Shown: positions 41,142 through 51,987, numbered from the stretch's first letter. The stretch is DNA of 64,000 nucleotides from Leptodontidium sp. MPI-SDFR-AT-0119 (GCA_020726505.1 JAHLEZ010000009.1:2418001-2482000), one strand, 5' to 3'. Program-made: numbers and translations. The notes: generated by a model from the letters alone, not told the origin.

Positions 41142-42584
41142 TCAAATCCCTGGAACTCCAATGTTTCGGCAATTATCCACAATGCCATCTGTGGACTTCC
41201 AGTCCCCATCAAACTCGAAACAGACAGGCAGGTTGAACAAGCACTGAGCGTCCTTATTCAAAGGCAGGGCATTGCCAAAGGGGTTAGCTAATTGCTGCTT
41301 GTTGTTGGCATCGTAACACGCCGTGGGACCGATCAAGATCTGTTCCTTGGTCACCCCATACTTCTCTACCAAAAGCTTCGCAAAGTCATCTTGGTTGACC
41401 GCATTCGAATCCCCATCAGCTTTCAGCATGAGATACCCAACATCTGCTCCATTATCGCCTTTGACGCAAAGTCTCGAGGCCTTGCTATCGTCCTCGCAGT
41501 TTTCCGGGAAGCGGAAGATAAACACTCCTTGGGTTTGGATCACGAGTCCGATGGCGAAAATGTTGATGGAGTCGGTTACTGCGGTCTGTAGGTCGCTTTG
41601 CGTGAAGTTCTGGGCGATGCCGAGGAATTGACCGTCAGAGAGAATGCTGATCAAGATATCAGTATGTAATGTACCCCGTTCAAAATGTTTCAAAATAAAG
41701 ATCACGGAGGGCTGAAGGGCGGGATATGACATACGCGTTGATACCTGCTGGATCATCGACAGGCGCGTCGATAATGGCTTTGAAAGACTTTGACACCTCG
41801 GCCTGGTAATCGGATACGACTGTTGCTAGGGAAGAGGAGATATCGCTCCATGCTAGGAAACGGTCTGGCTCTTCGGGGATGGTCAGCTGCCTGCCGAGGA
41901 AACCAATTCCACCTGAGACGGCGGAAGAGGCTGTCTGGATGGAGCCGGTGAAGGGGATCAGGCCGAGGGTGGTGGAGAAGACCATGGAGAGAGTCTTGAG
42001 CGGCGTTATGTCGTCTTTGGGCTTTTTGTAGAAGTCGGAGACGACGCCTGGGAGGGTCAGGCCTGCGATGCTTGATGCGAAGGATATCGCGGTGTTGACC
42101 GAGTTCATGTAGCTGTTCCAGTTCTGGATGGCGACGAGTGCGTACCTTGTCTGAATCAGCATAAAGTGTCAGAATGCCGTGTTTATTTTACTTACCAAGC
42201 TGGCAGGGCTGATCGGCATTGCAGAATTGATCAAGACCACTGGGGCAAGTCAGTAATATATACATGTCGATAGACGTGGAAATGCCATACCAAAAGAAGT
42301 TTGGAGCGCCGAAGGAGCTGGAGAGAGCTTGGACATTGTTCGTTGTCGCTTTTGTGACATTGGCAGCTGTCTACTGCGGATAATTAGCAATATCCCTTTG
42401 GGGAGGGTTGAAAAAGTGCACATACGTCCTTGAGGAAGGTGTCGATATCGAGAGTCTTCCAGGTATCGGCAGTGAGTGGATCAGTCTTGTAGGAATCTGC
42501 TCCAGTGCCAGTTCCTTGAGGCAAGGGACTAGCAGCGGCATAGCTTATTGCTGAGGCAGCAAGGAAGAGTGGTTGGAAACGCAT
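41142..42584 (-). CDS. Secreted protein, 400 aa, five exons (possibly DUF7872-type)
   Basis: Exons: 42584-42426, 42370-42291, 42239-42192, 42145-41735, 41646-41142 (1203 nt). The signal peptide MRFQPLFLAASAISYAAASP is followed by SPLPQGTGTGADSYK. Next is a Cys-containing segment (CGLDQFCNADQPCQL), an amphipathic region ALVAIQNWNSYMNSVNTAIS, a Gly/Ser hydrophobic stretch, and a C-terminal half with cysteines in pairs (ENCEDDSKASRLC, GPTACYDANN, AQCLFNLPVC). The order recalls fungal extracellular proteins annotated DUF7872; that link is from memory and unverified. The intron 3 donor is ambiguous: the stronger GTAAGT (42195) breaks the frame, while GTAAAA four bases on keeps it. It starts 167 bp from the Tc1 element, so its promoter has been altered. 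Likely extracellular; role unknown. Confidence 0.75.
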
Positions 42585-42750
42585 TTCTTGAGAAGAAGGC
42601 GAAAAGATCTTGCTTGAAGGGGTCAAACTTGCTTGAAGTAGGTAAAACTTGCTTGAAGTAAAGTGTGCAAAAAAGAAAGGATGGAAGAAAGGATGAATGA
42701 ATGAATTTAAACCTTGGAAGGAGTGATGATGCCTCGAGAAGCTGGCTGTA

Positions 42751-44164
42751 CGGGGCGTTATTAAGTGGCCGATTGAGGCACGTGCGCACCCACCAAATAG
42801 CTTTATTTACATGTAAACAAACCTCCTAATTACAATACTCCATGGCTCCTACGAGGACTGCAAAGAAGCGCAAGTCGCGCGCGCGACCTTATACTCCTCC
42901 TCCTGATCTTAAGCATACTAGTGGCGACGGCCATATTAGAACACCAGCTCGAACGGCTATCATAGCACTCAAACTCGCTGAGCAAACTCGCTGAGCAACT
43001 TACCGGCAACCCTATCTCTTGCGACATCGTCAAACAGATCTCTAGTGTTACTAAACGAAGTCAGTCTCGAGTACTACGCTCTCATGAGGTTCGCACTCGT
43101 CATAATTTACCTGATTCGGGGCCTGATCCTCGAGGTCGAAAGAGAAGCCTTACTGGGAACGAAACAGCTGCAATCGCAGATTATTTGGACGACGATTCGG
43201 TACCATTGATCGATCGAGGGGCTCCTTGGTTAGATATCGTCGAAAGCGCTGGAGTTGAGCTTCCAAAGGCTACGAAGAAGAGCGTACCTAGAAAACGAAC
43301 GATTCGTCCGAAAAGTAATCCAAATCGTCATGCGAGACGACGAGAATATCATTAACGCTATTTGCGAAGAAGAGAAGGAACTCCCTGAGTCTCAAGCTCG
43401 AGCTCGACGAGAACACTACACTGAGCAATTACAAATTCGACCTCACTCGGAGAATTAGAAAGACGTTGCTTTTTGTGATGAGTTTCACCTCGGGATTGGG
43501 CCACAAGTTACTTAGAGAGTCAAACGTCGAAGAGGGAAAGAGAGTCGAGAGAAAGTTTGTAGCGTTCACTTGAAGAAGACTACTTCAAAAGACACAAAAG
43601 CGAAAGCTCGAGAAGATAATCACTTACCTCTTTTGAACGTTTTCGTTGTTATTGGGTATAAATACAAGAAGATGATTCCGTACAAAGTCCCGAGCAACTC
43701 GAACGGCAAGATAACAACTGAAGTCTATACACAGCAAATCCTTCCGTTGATTAAGGACGACCTCCTTGCTCGAGGCCTTACCTTTAGCAAGATAAAGATT
43801 TAGCACATGATTTAAAGAAGACGAAAGCTTGGTTTGCAAAGAATAATGTTCCGTATATAACTTCGCCGGGAAACTCTCCTGATTTATCGATATTTGAGTC
43901 GTATGCGCATCCTTTGAAGAAGTTATTTTATGCTCGAAGGAGTCACACAGAGAAGGAGGCTTTGAATATGTTTACAAGAATATTTGAAGAGGAGTTTGAT
44001 CAAGGAATGATTCAAAACATGTATAATTACTACTGTAAACGTCTTCATGATTGTCGAAGGCGTAATGGGCAGGTAACAAAATATTAATTACACTTTGTGG
44101 TGTTGTGTTAACAAATTTGGTGGGGTTCCGCACGTGCCTCAATCGGCCACTTAATAACGCCCCA
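42751..44164 (+). mobile_element. Tc1/mariner element, 1414 bp, near-perfect ends, broken transposase
   Basis: TA duplication at 42749-42750 and 44165-44166. Terminal inverted repeats of about 37 bp, GGGGCGTTATTAAGTGGCCG then ATTGAGGCACGTGCG, differ only at the outermost base. The transposase runs from 42842 (MAPTRTAKKRKSRARPYTPP) through a helix-turn-helix region, to DDE-type segments NVFVVIGYKYKKMIPYKVPS (43636-43695) and QQILPLIKDDLLARGLTF, ending NYYCKRLHDCRRRNGQ near 44080. There are several frameshifts and stops (first near 42993, where CTCGCTGAGCAA is duplicated), so it is not autonomous. GC is normal here; decay is by indels more than by RIP. Confidence 0.9.
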
Positions 44165-44309
44165 TACAGACGCGGTAGACACGAATACTAATGATCGGAG
44201 TTTTGAAATGCCGAGCGCAGCGGATATTTAGAAGAGAGTTAAAAAGAGCCTTTTCTACAGCGAAATGTCGTTTTATCACGGCCCCCCGAAAAGGTAAGGG
44301 GGTCCAGGA

Positions 44310-44332
44310 GGGGGGGGGGGCCGTAGATAAAA

Positions 44333-44367
<35 letters not shown>
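44310..44367. repeat. G homopolymer tracts (11 and 35 G)
   Basis: G-run of 11 at 44310-44320 and of 35 at 44333-44367 (plus strand). A run of this length is prone to length error in assembly. Confidence 0.85.
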
Positions 44368-44368
<1 letters not shown>

Positions 44369-44430
44369 GTAGCAATACCCGTCAATCCTCGGGTTTACTT
44401 GCAACCTTAACTCAAACCTTGTTCTCAAGT

Positions 44431-44571
44431 CGCCTCGGGCTCGGGGGATCATACGGTGCGGCTCTGGGACGCGGCAACTGGAGCACCGCTCCAGACGCTC
44501 GAGGGCCACTCGAATAGGGTTACGTCAATCGCCTTCTCGCCCGACGGCACACAAGTCGCCTCGGGCTCGGG
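44431..44571 (+). pseudogene. WD40-repeat fragment (NACHT-WD40/HET-E type)
   Basis: One full repeat and the start of the next: QVASGSGDHTVRLWDAATGA, PLQTLEGHSNRVTSIAFSPD, then GTQVASGSGN, after which the sequence changes to something unrelated. The highly regular GH...WD repeat with VRLWD is that of fungal STAND NTPases (HET-E/HNWD class). No NTPase or effector domain is near. Leftover of a longer gene. Confidence 0.8.
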
Positions 44572-45110
44572 GAATTACTGTGTACACCCAATGCATGACA
44601 AGTGTGTGCACGGGCCAAAGTTATTTCATCACTGCCAGTGGTCGACGAGGTATCTGCTCGAAAGATACCCGTCCAGGAGACGTTTTTATTGTGACTCGGA
44701 ATGCAAGGTCGCCTGCTATTGTACGGTCTATCGCCTAAACTGCCACATGCACATCTGATTCAGCGTGTGAGCGCTATCGCTTCAGTGTGTGAGGAACCCC
44801 CCGGCGCCGATCTGGTCGCTTTCAGGGCTTAGCAGCCCCGATACTATGCTTCGCTCACGGCGCCGCCAGGTATGTGCATGGAAAAGCAGTTAAAGCGATA
44901 GTCGGTGTTGAGAAGCGTATGGCAATTATTGGACCTGCCTATGTCCATGGAATAATGTATGGCGAGCTCTCAGAATAGTATCTTCTGAACCTATCCCATC
45001 AACTGGCATACCCGTGTTTTAGCGTCTTGGCGGGTGCCACACCAAAACAAAGGATGTAAACAAACCTATTTACCTTGGTCATAACTCCACCAAAATTACG
45101 TGTATTTACG
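44572..45110. other. Unassigned sequence between WD40 fragment and PiggyBac relic
   Basis: A frame continues from the WD40 unit to 44758, but its residues (CVHPMHDKCVHGPKLFHHCQ) are unrelated to WD40. 44765-44900 contains a partly self-complementary stretch (GCTATCGCTT near 44773 and AAGCGATAG near 44894). No gene called. Confidence 0.35.
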
Positions 45111-45766
45111 ATGGACGACGTTGTACCTGATTCTACTAATCCTGCGACTATTGGACCCGACTTAAATCCCGTGACAAAAGTAGGAACTGGGTTTAAACCT
45201 ATAGATTTGCCTCCTTTTGGCTACACTATTAACCTCCCCGCACATGATACCCTTATCGATGCCTGGGGTATATTTCAACTGTTTTTTCTAGAGAATCAGT
45301 TACAGATTATATGTAATAATACAAATCAAAGGCAAGAACATGTGCCGTTTCCCGATACACCCAGAGCTAAAGCCTAGGATTAGAAACCTATGGTTTTAGC
45401 TAAGGCATACTACTATTTGGGCATCCGGATCTATATGGGGATACACAAAGAGGACTGCTTTAAAGCTTATTAAAAGCCTCCTACGATTGCCTGGCCAGAT
45501 TATCCCGTCCGTAATATCATAGCCTTACAGCGATTTCAGTCACTTCATAAGGCTTTCCAACTTTGCACTAGTAATCCGGATCATGAATTTCAGGCTGTCT
45601 TTGAGCGATTAAAGCCTCTCAACGATTATATTCGGATAGTTTCCCAGTAACTATAAAGCCCGGGTAGAGATTTAGCTATCGATGAATCTATGAGTCGGTT
45701 CCAAGGCCGCCTTTTAGATACATTAAAGATCCCAGGCAAGCCTATTAAAGAGGGGTATAAGGTGTG
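45111..45766 (+). mobile_element. PiggyBac-type transposase relic, N-terminal part
   Basis: Starts MDDVVPDSTNPATIGPDLNP. After two stops it continues with KAYYYLGIRIYMGIHKEDCF, IIALQRFQSLHKAFQL, RDLAIDESMSRFQGRLLDTL and PGKPIKEGYKV. The YxGIxxYMGI, DESMxxFxGR and KPIKxGxKV motifs are hallmarks of the PiggyBac DDE_Tnp_1_7 family; the Asp of DESM is a catalytic residue. The frame is cut exactly where the solo LTR begins at 45767 and does not resume beyond it. Confidence 0.82.
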
Positions 45767-46068
45767 TGTTACGGCTAGCAAGAGGCTGATACGGCGAGTT
45801 GACTCTAGCTTTGTATTTGGGCCTAAAGCTACGCTCAGAATCGAGAAGAAAAGACAAGGAGAAAAGGAGAGCTCTCTATAAGAGAGAGGTCGAGTATAAA
45901 TACGTGAAGGACCCTCCTAATGGGGCCTAGCGTAGTCGAACGCCATTCACATTAATATGTCGCATACTCGCCACCTAGTCCTCCTAATCTGGCTTAGCGC
46001 CGTCGCATAGCCAGCGATGCTACGAGCCCGTGTCGGTTAGAATACGAGGCGCATCGTAGGTCGTAACA
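45767..46068 (+). mobile_element. Solo LTR, 302 bp, at a junction between unrelated transposons
   Basis: TGTTACGGCTAGCAAGAGGC...GGTCGTAACA. No target duplication (GTGTG left, AAAGC right). PiggyBac sequence stops at its left edge and an unrelated Tc1 relic starts at its right edge, so this copy probably marks a rearrangement rather than a simple insertion. Confidence 0.88.
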
Positions 46069-46244
46069 AAAGCTAGAATCGCCAGTTTCCAGCCTTCGCT
46101 TAATAATACTGCGGACGGTAGAGTAGGGGGTCTCTTCTAGCCTAGATATTGCGATAAATCTATGCCCGTCGAGATAACGAGTCCAAATTTAAGCTCTTAA
46201 GCTAGCGCCAACTCCTTGCGATTAGTCTTGCGATTCCGGCCCAT
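46069..46244 (-). mobile_element. Tc1-like transposase N-terminal relic
   Basis: Minus strand from ATG at 46244: MGRNRKTNRKELALA, stop, then, with a frameshift, RFIAISRLEETPYSTVRSII, the helix-turn-helix of Tc1-like transposases. Cut at the LTR edge (46068). Too short to place in a subfamily. Confidence 0.65.
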
Positions 46245-46593
46245 GATTAAAAGTAGTGTTTTAATATCATAAAAATTAAATTCAAGCGGGGAATTTGAAA
46301 TGTGGGTGCGGGGCTTTTTAAGTTAAGCCAATTTAGGAAAATTAGCGAACAGTACAGGGAACCGGTTGTACGTATAAGTAGTCACGCTAGAATGTTGGCA
46401 TGACCACAGGTGTTCAAAATTATTGCACCCCACTGTACCGTGTTCATTAACAGGATAAGCTAGGATCACTGGGAGAGATTTTTGCCCATAGACTCTATCC
46501 CGAAACTTGATTTTGTCTCCTCTACGATTGCCAACTTTTAAACTCTTTGCAGCTACGAAGTCCAGAAGCTGTTTGATCATTGACCCGCCTGCC

Positions 46594-48497
46594 ATGTCGT
46601 CATACCAATACCGTCGCCTCGAGCTTTCCAGGAATGAGATTCGCAAAATAGCCTTGCAGCCAGGCAGTGGTGACTCAGTGGTAGAAGTTGAGATAGTTCA
46701 TGCTTTTCTGGACGACAACCCTACCTACGAAGCCCTGTCCTACGTTTGGGGCGATCCAACTGTAACGAAAGCATTACATATCCTTTGCAAAGCGGGGCAG
46801 CAAGGAGATTCGGACTCGAGCGCAAGACCACAAATCTCTCGAGAGGAGAGCACTATCGACGATCTTGGACACCCTCGAATACATGACAAAGTCTCTGTAC
46901 AGGTAGATTCAAATTTCACCGCTGATTGCGGCGTTTACATCTTCAAGGCAACAACAAACCTCGAATCTGCTCTCAGACATCTCCGCTTTGTCGATAAGCC
47001 TCGATACCTTTGGGCCGATGCCATCTGCATTAACCAGAATGGCCTCGACGAGCGTTGTCAACAAGTGGGAATTATGGGTTCTATATACGCTGAAGCGAGT
47101 CGCGTTATAATCTGGCTTGGCCATGACGAAGAGCATCTTGGTCCTGAACTTCAGCAAATGGTGTCTGGGTACGACATGCTGGATTCTCTTTCGCAATCAC
47201 AAACGGATGCAGTAGCTGGCTTGCTAAAGAGCGCCTGGTTCACACGCGTGTGGGTCATTCAAGAAGCAGCTTTATCCCAGAGCCCATATGTGCTATGGGG
47301 CGAAACGGAAATAAGCTGGCGTTTACTAGTATTTCTTTTAAAGAAAATCGGTGACCAGCGTATTGCTGTCGGTGATTTATGAAACAAAGTAGGCGTTGAG
47401 TGGAACTTCTGGCTTGCCCACCACGCCTACAATCCCTCTAAACAGAGTTTACTCCATCTTGTACGGATTCTCTATGCCGCTCGAGGACATTCCGCAACTG
47501 ACCCGCGGGACCATGTTTATGCCTTTCTTGGTCACCCTGCCAATTCATTAGATGACCGCGCATTGCTGAAAGCGGAATATACAAGAACGAGAGCAGAAGT
47601 CTTTCGAGATACAACCATCAGGTTTCTACGCTTAATGGGAAATCTGGATGTCCTATCTTACGTAACTCACGAGGAGTGTTTACATTTACAGGATGGACTG
47701 CCGTCCTAGGTCCCTGCGTGGGATTGTTTGCCTTTGATGACTACCGGTTTTGATGTCCGCGTGTTCCCATTTTCGAAGTCTAGACTGTCTCAAGAAGAGA
47801 TCAGAGGTGTGTCGAAAGATATTCTTATTGATGTTTCCGATGACGACAAAATTCTCTCCCTTCGTGGGCTCGAAGCAGACGCTGTCGAGTGGCATTCTGA
47901 CACCATTATTTACAAAATGATTCTCCCGAGCTCTGGGATTGCGGGAAGGTAGAGCATCCACTCGAAAAGCTATGGACAGATCTGAGGTGCCACTACTCTG
48001 GCAAACCCTATGAGGAAGACTTGTTGAAGCTCTTTAGCCTCTTATTGACTTCTGGACTCATAAACAAGGACAAAGCAGAGAGTCGTATCGACGAACATAA
48101 CACGAATTTCCAAGCATGGAGGTTAAAGCATTCAAACAATTTGCAACCCGAGGCTGGCGAACTGTTTCCTCCAAGAGATCAACAATGCTTTTCAATGCTG
48201 CGAAAAGCTGCAGAGGGCGGGAATTCGGCACAGTTCGTATCTGACGCATTTCGAGCTTGTAACGGCCGCAAAATGTTCTTTACGAAAAATGGGCATTTGG
48301 GCTTGGGGCCAATGGCTATGAGGTCTGGGGACATATCCGCTATCCTCTCCGCGGCCAGAACGCCATTTATCCTGCGACCGGCTGGAGATCAATATATCCT
48401 TGTTGGCGAAGCCTATCTGCACGGATTGATGCATGACGAAGTAGTGACTAAGTGGAAAAGGGGCCAACTTAGAGACAGACTCTTCAGAATCGTCTGA
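46594..48497 (+). pseudogene. HET-domain gene, inactivated by two stops and a frameshift
   Basis: ATG at 46594 (MSSYQYRRLE). HET domain: YEALSYVWGD (46723-46752), LWADAICINQNGLDERC (near 47008-47060), GIMGSIYAEASRVIIWLGHD, WFTRVWVIQEAALS. The frame is broken by TGA at 47380-47382 (CGA to TGA likely) and TAG at 47707-47709 (SWVPAWD expected, so TGG to TAG), then shifts by one near 47915-47925. It resumes as ELWDCGKVEHPLEKLW and runs to 48497 with the typical C-terminal block ACNGRKMFFTKNGHLGLGP and PFILRPAGDQYILVGEAYLH. Length fits a standard ~630-aa HET protein, so this is a fairly recent loss. Confidence 0.88.
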
Positions 48498-48508
48498 ATA
48501 GACTTGTC

Positions 48509-49038
48509 TTGTCTAGAATATCTAACTTTTCACTCCTCGAGAATCGAGAAGACAATTATTCGGGCAACACATTCGACCAATTTCAGAACCTACCCCCCGA
48601 GATACGACGCTATATGATATGGGAGCACACATGGCCAGCATTTCGAATAATGGAAGCCGCAATCTGTGAGGATGAAACAACAGCAGAAGACGAATACATA
48701 GATGCCGCTGTGTTACGATTTGCTAGATCATTATCCGTATTCTTAGAAGAGGATTTCGGTTCGACGATTGTAGAGGGCCAGCCGCTAGAAAGATGCCCTC
48801 CTCCTGTGACCCTTCAGGTCTGCAAGGAATCGCGGAAGCATACACTAAGCCAGTATCGAGTCATGGAGCATACAAATTCCAAGTTAGGCTCATTCTGCTT
48901 TAATCCCTCTCGCGATATTCTCTGGTTCCAGTTTCGACTTCACCGACGACCTTGGGCATCTTCGAGATCTAGAGCATTGCTATGGCGAGCAGCTTAATGC
49001 TATCGAAACAATTCTAGTAGAGGAAATAGAGTTGGACA
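48509..49038 (+). pseudogene. 2EXR-domain protein fragment, no start codon, frameshifted
   Basis: Reads FDQFQNLPPEIRRYMIWEHT and TLQVCKESRKHTLSQYRVME, the F..LP.EIR..IW and L..C.ESR motifs of fungal 2EXR proteins, then [10 protein letters not shown]. No ATG exists ahead of it in frame; it follows the HET stop by a few bases. Near 48930 a one-base shift moves the reading to [20 protein letters not shown], which continues openly into the ARF fragment. Function of the family unknown. Confidence 0.72.
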
Positions 49039-49426
49039 ACATCTTTGCTGTCGACTCCAACGATCGAGACCGTGTTGTTGATGCTCGCGAGGAACTCCAG
49101 TGTATATTGAACGAGGATGAGCTTAGGGATGCGCTTCTGTTAGTTTTGGCCAACAAGCAGGATTTGCCAGTGAGTAACAGCTATTAATGGACGAGGAGCA
49201 ACACTGACCGACATGTAGGATGCAATGAACGTAGACGAAATCATGGATAAGTTGGGCCTTCAAAGCTTGAGACAGCGAGCATGGGTAAGCCTCTTTGTAC
49301 AATCGACTATGGACACATTCTAACAGTCAATAGTACATTCAAACTACTAGCGCCATCTATGGTGATGGTATCTACGAAGGTCTTGAGTGGCTCGGCAACT
49401 CCCTCCGAAAGGCCGGCCACTCCTAA
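49039..49426 (+). pseudogene. ADP-ribosylation factor (ARF1-type GTPase) C-terminal fragment with introns kept
   Basis: Exon 49039-49169 reads [20 protein letters not shown] and [13 protein letters not shown], the latter being the NKQD guanine-specificity motif. Intron 49170-49218 (GTGAGT...TGTAG). Exon 49219-49284: DAMNVDEIMDKLGLQSLRQR. Intron 49285-49333. Exon 49334-49426: YIQTTSAIYGDGIYEGLEWL and GNSLRKAGHS, stop. The first half of ARF (P-loop, switch I, switch II) is absent. Introns with good splice sites show it arose from genomic DNA, not from a processed transcript. Substitutions against ARF1 consensus (FAVDS for FVVDS, QCIL, NVDEIMDK) suggest no constraint. Confidence 0.9.
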
Positions 49427-50228
49427 TTGACAATGAGGAATATTGCACCAGATCTGCGTATTGGGATACTATCTCGCAAGAACTCGGACAGTATCTCTAG
49501 CCACCTCCGACATACATAGGGTCTTGTCCTTTTGGGAGTAATGTTCAACGAATCTAGAATATTTGAATTCAATCCAGCAGTTGTCTTTCTAAATGCTCGA
49601 ATGCTGATACTAACCGACCAGCGGAAAGGCAGCAACCCCAAGAAGGATAAGTTACCCATTTAACCACGAACTTCCATTAACGTCCAACAAACTCCTAGCA
49701 AACTTCTCCAATTTTCAACAATTCCTCACGAACCTCCTGTGAGGGTTTGAGTCAAGAGTTCTATTGATTCTAGATACAACTCCCACCCTCACACCTCGAG
49801 AAGAACCTGATTCTGACGGACCGTCTGACCAGCTTAAGAATAACCTTACTGGCTCTGATGAGCATAGGGCCCTACAGATCGAGCAAGATGTCAGTCAAAG
49901 GGATCGAACTTTATGTCATGTCTACGCCGAACACGCAATCGCCTGCAACCTTGAGTAAACGAGCCTCACTTGTCAAAGATCTGGGATCCTCAAAGTTTGG
50001 CTTCCATCAGATCACGACAACGACAGGCATACTCTGCATCAGGATCCTCGTCAACATGAACAGCCCTCTGCATCCACCGCTACCTCTTTGATCCCGCGCC
50101 AGCTAGACACGTTACAGCCTACATCCTCCAAACGCAAGCAGGACTTGGAAGATGGTCGCGCTTCCAAACGCATACATATCGAGCTCGCACACTGGGCTGA
50201 AAGCGGATTCGAAAAGAGCAATACAAGA
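49427..50228. other. Unassigned, possibly coding remnants
   Basis: Short frames only, for example 49764-49958 and 49858-50091 plus. Just before the myosin fragment a frame reads KRKQDLEDGRASKRIHIELA, a basic low-complexity stretch with no family match. No gene called. Confidence 0.35.
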
Positions 50229-50902
50229 TTCCCTACAAGGTAGGCGTACGAACAGTTTGCTTTGAGATATTATATGCTCGTGCCTTCATCGTCGTGGACG
50301 GCAGTAGACCGGGATATGGCAAACAAAGTCCTCACGGCGATGCTCGAGGCCAGTAAGGGCCAGGCTTTGGACATGTATCGGCTCGGACTAATAGAGATCT
50401 TCATCGGTGTTAACACGCTGGCGCTCCTGGAGAATGAAAGAGCTAGGCGCATTGATCACTGCGCCATTGTGATCCAGAAGAATGTGAAAGCTACGTACTA
50501 TCGTCGTAGGTATCTAAAGGCACGAGATGCCATCCTCTTCGCTTAGTCCATAATTCGAAAACATCTTGCTTAGAAGTATATACAAAAGATGAAAGCTGTG
50601 ACCACAATACAACGAATATGGCGTGGTCAGAGGCAGCGTACGAGCTTGGATGTTGTTCGGAACAACGTTACCCTGATACAAGCGGCGGCGAAGGGGTTCT
50701 TGCGAAGAAGAGAGATTATGAACACCCACACTAGAGAGGCTGCAGTGTTGATTCAGAAGATGTGGCGCTTGAGGAGGCATATCCAGAGCTGGAGACGGTA
50801 TAAGCGCAGGGTCATCATTGTACAGACGCTGTGGCGGGTCGTTTTCTTGAGGGATTTGAGGATAGGGCGGACAGTTGTTGGAGGAAAGTGGTGTTCTCAA
50901 TG
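50229..50902 (+). pseudogene. Class V myosin fragment: end of motor and IQ neck
   Basis: Starts at RFPTR.AYEQFALRYYMLVP (TGG to TAG in the FPTRWxYEEF motif). It runs through DMANKVLTAMLEASKGQALD, YRLGLIEIFIGVNTLALLEN (converter region, normally KIFFRAG) and then IQ motifs: AIVIQKNVKATYYRRRYLKA, TTIQRIWRGQRQRTS, LIQAAAKGFLRRREIM, VLIQKMWRLRRHIQSWRRYK. Further stops at about 50545 and 50572 (CAG/CGG-type codons to TAG). No P-loop or switch regions and no cargo-binding tail. A partial genomic duplicate of the MYO2/MyoE-type gene. Confidence 0.88.
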
Positions 50903-51399
50903 AAGAGGTTGACAGGTCGAGATTCGCAGTACAGTGTCAAGAAAGGCTTGCTGTCCATGGGCCTGCTGAACGATAGCCCTAAGAGTTCCTGACTTAGGCG
51001 TAAGGTCGTAGGACGTTCTGAGAAGTATTGAATTTGGATGCCAAATGAAGATATAGATCGGCCGCGCTTGATTAGTGATCAGGGCAGGAACTGTATATAC
51101 AGCTATATAGTGCAATCAGCATGTGTCTCGAAATCGTGTTCGGAAATATCATCGAGAGTCTCACCTAATCTCGTGGTCCGACGCGGCCCCTCTTCCTCCT
51201 TCGATTCGACAGCATAGGATACCGGTTTCGCCGCTTGTGGTAGGCATCTCATTGCATTTTGCGCCTTTCGGTGACGGTTTCCCGGTCGTGCAAGTACTTG
51301 TATCGAGAATTGAGTAACTTATATTGCTCCTGACATGTTATTTTACCTCTCTACGGTCTTTCTCTAACATTTTCCAGGCCAAGTGGGCGCCACGGGAAC
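50903..51399. other. Intergenic, nothing recognised
   Basis: No domain or RNA gene seen. Short open frames on both strands. Confidence 0.4.
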
Positions 51400-51890
51400 A
51401 GCTTCTTTGTATGTGTGCGCACCCTTAGATGTTTGCGGACTTTAGGTGTGATATAACCGCGTGGGCCGAGAATTGTTAAGTGAGGAAGATTACGGATCTT
51501 CAAAAGGCTCCATATTCCCCGGTCGTCGACGGAAGATATCGCAGGTGACGACGGGAGGCAGATTCGAAGCCACGATATTTGTATAGAACCCCAGTGTTTA
51601 TGAAGGTGCTCAAAAGCCTCGTAAGTATAATCGGTAGTTCACTGGCCCTAGCCCGTGGCCGTACGGTCGTCAATGTATGAGATACTGAGGAACTGAACTT
51701 GTTGTAAAATTGTAGCGTCTCGGCCAGGACTGTGTTCGAAGAAGGCTGACAGGGTCTTTAAGTCGCTGAACTCGAGGGCCTCGCCAATACGGAGTTTGAC
51801 TGGCGTGGTCTCTTTGCATTTCGAGGAAGTTGAGTAAGGGTAGTTGACACGAGAAGAGTGTAGAATAATGCTTTTATTCCGAGAATACAC
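51400..51890 (-). pseudogene. Degraded hypothetical protein fragment
   Basis: Minus-strand reading EALEFSDLKTLSAFFEHSPG, RDATILQQVQFLSISYIDDR, then after a break YTYEAFEHLHKHWGSIQISW and, in another frame, IRNLPHLTILGPRGYITPKV. It looks like a once-continuous protein of unknown family broken by stops and shifts. I cannot name it. Confidence 0.4.
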
Positions 51891-51987
51891 TACTATTAAC
51901 CTCTCTTATAGTATAATTAGTATATTAAACAAGTCCACTCGTCTATTTATACAAATTCTATGCCATGCCTAATTACCCCGCCTCGCA

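Noticed and set aside
44151..44517. Pro-rich (minus) and Gly-rich (plus) frames over the G-run
   Set aside because: Homopolymer artefacts; poly-Pro/poly-Gly produced by the 35-G tract.
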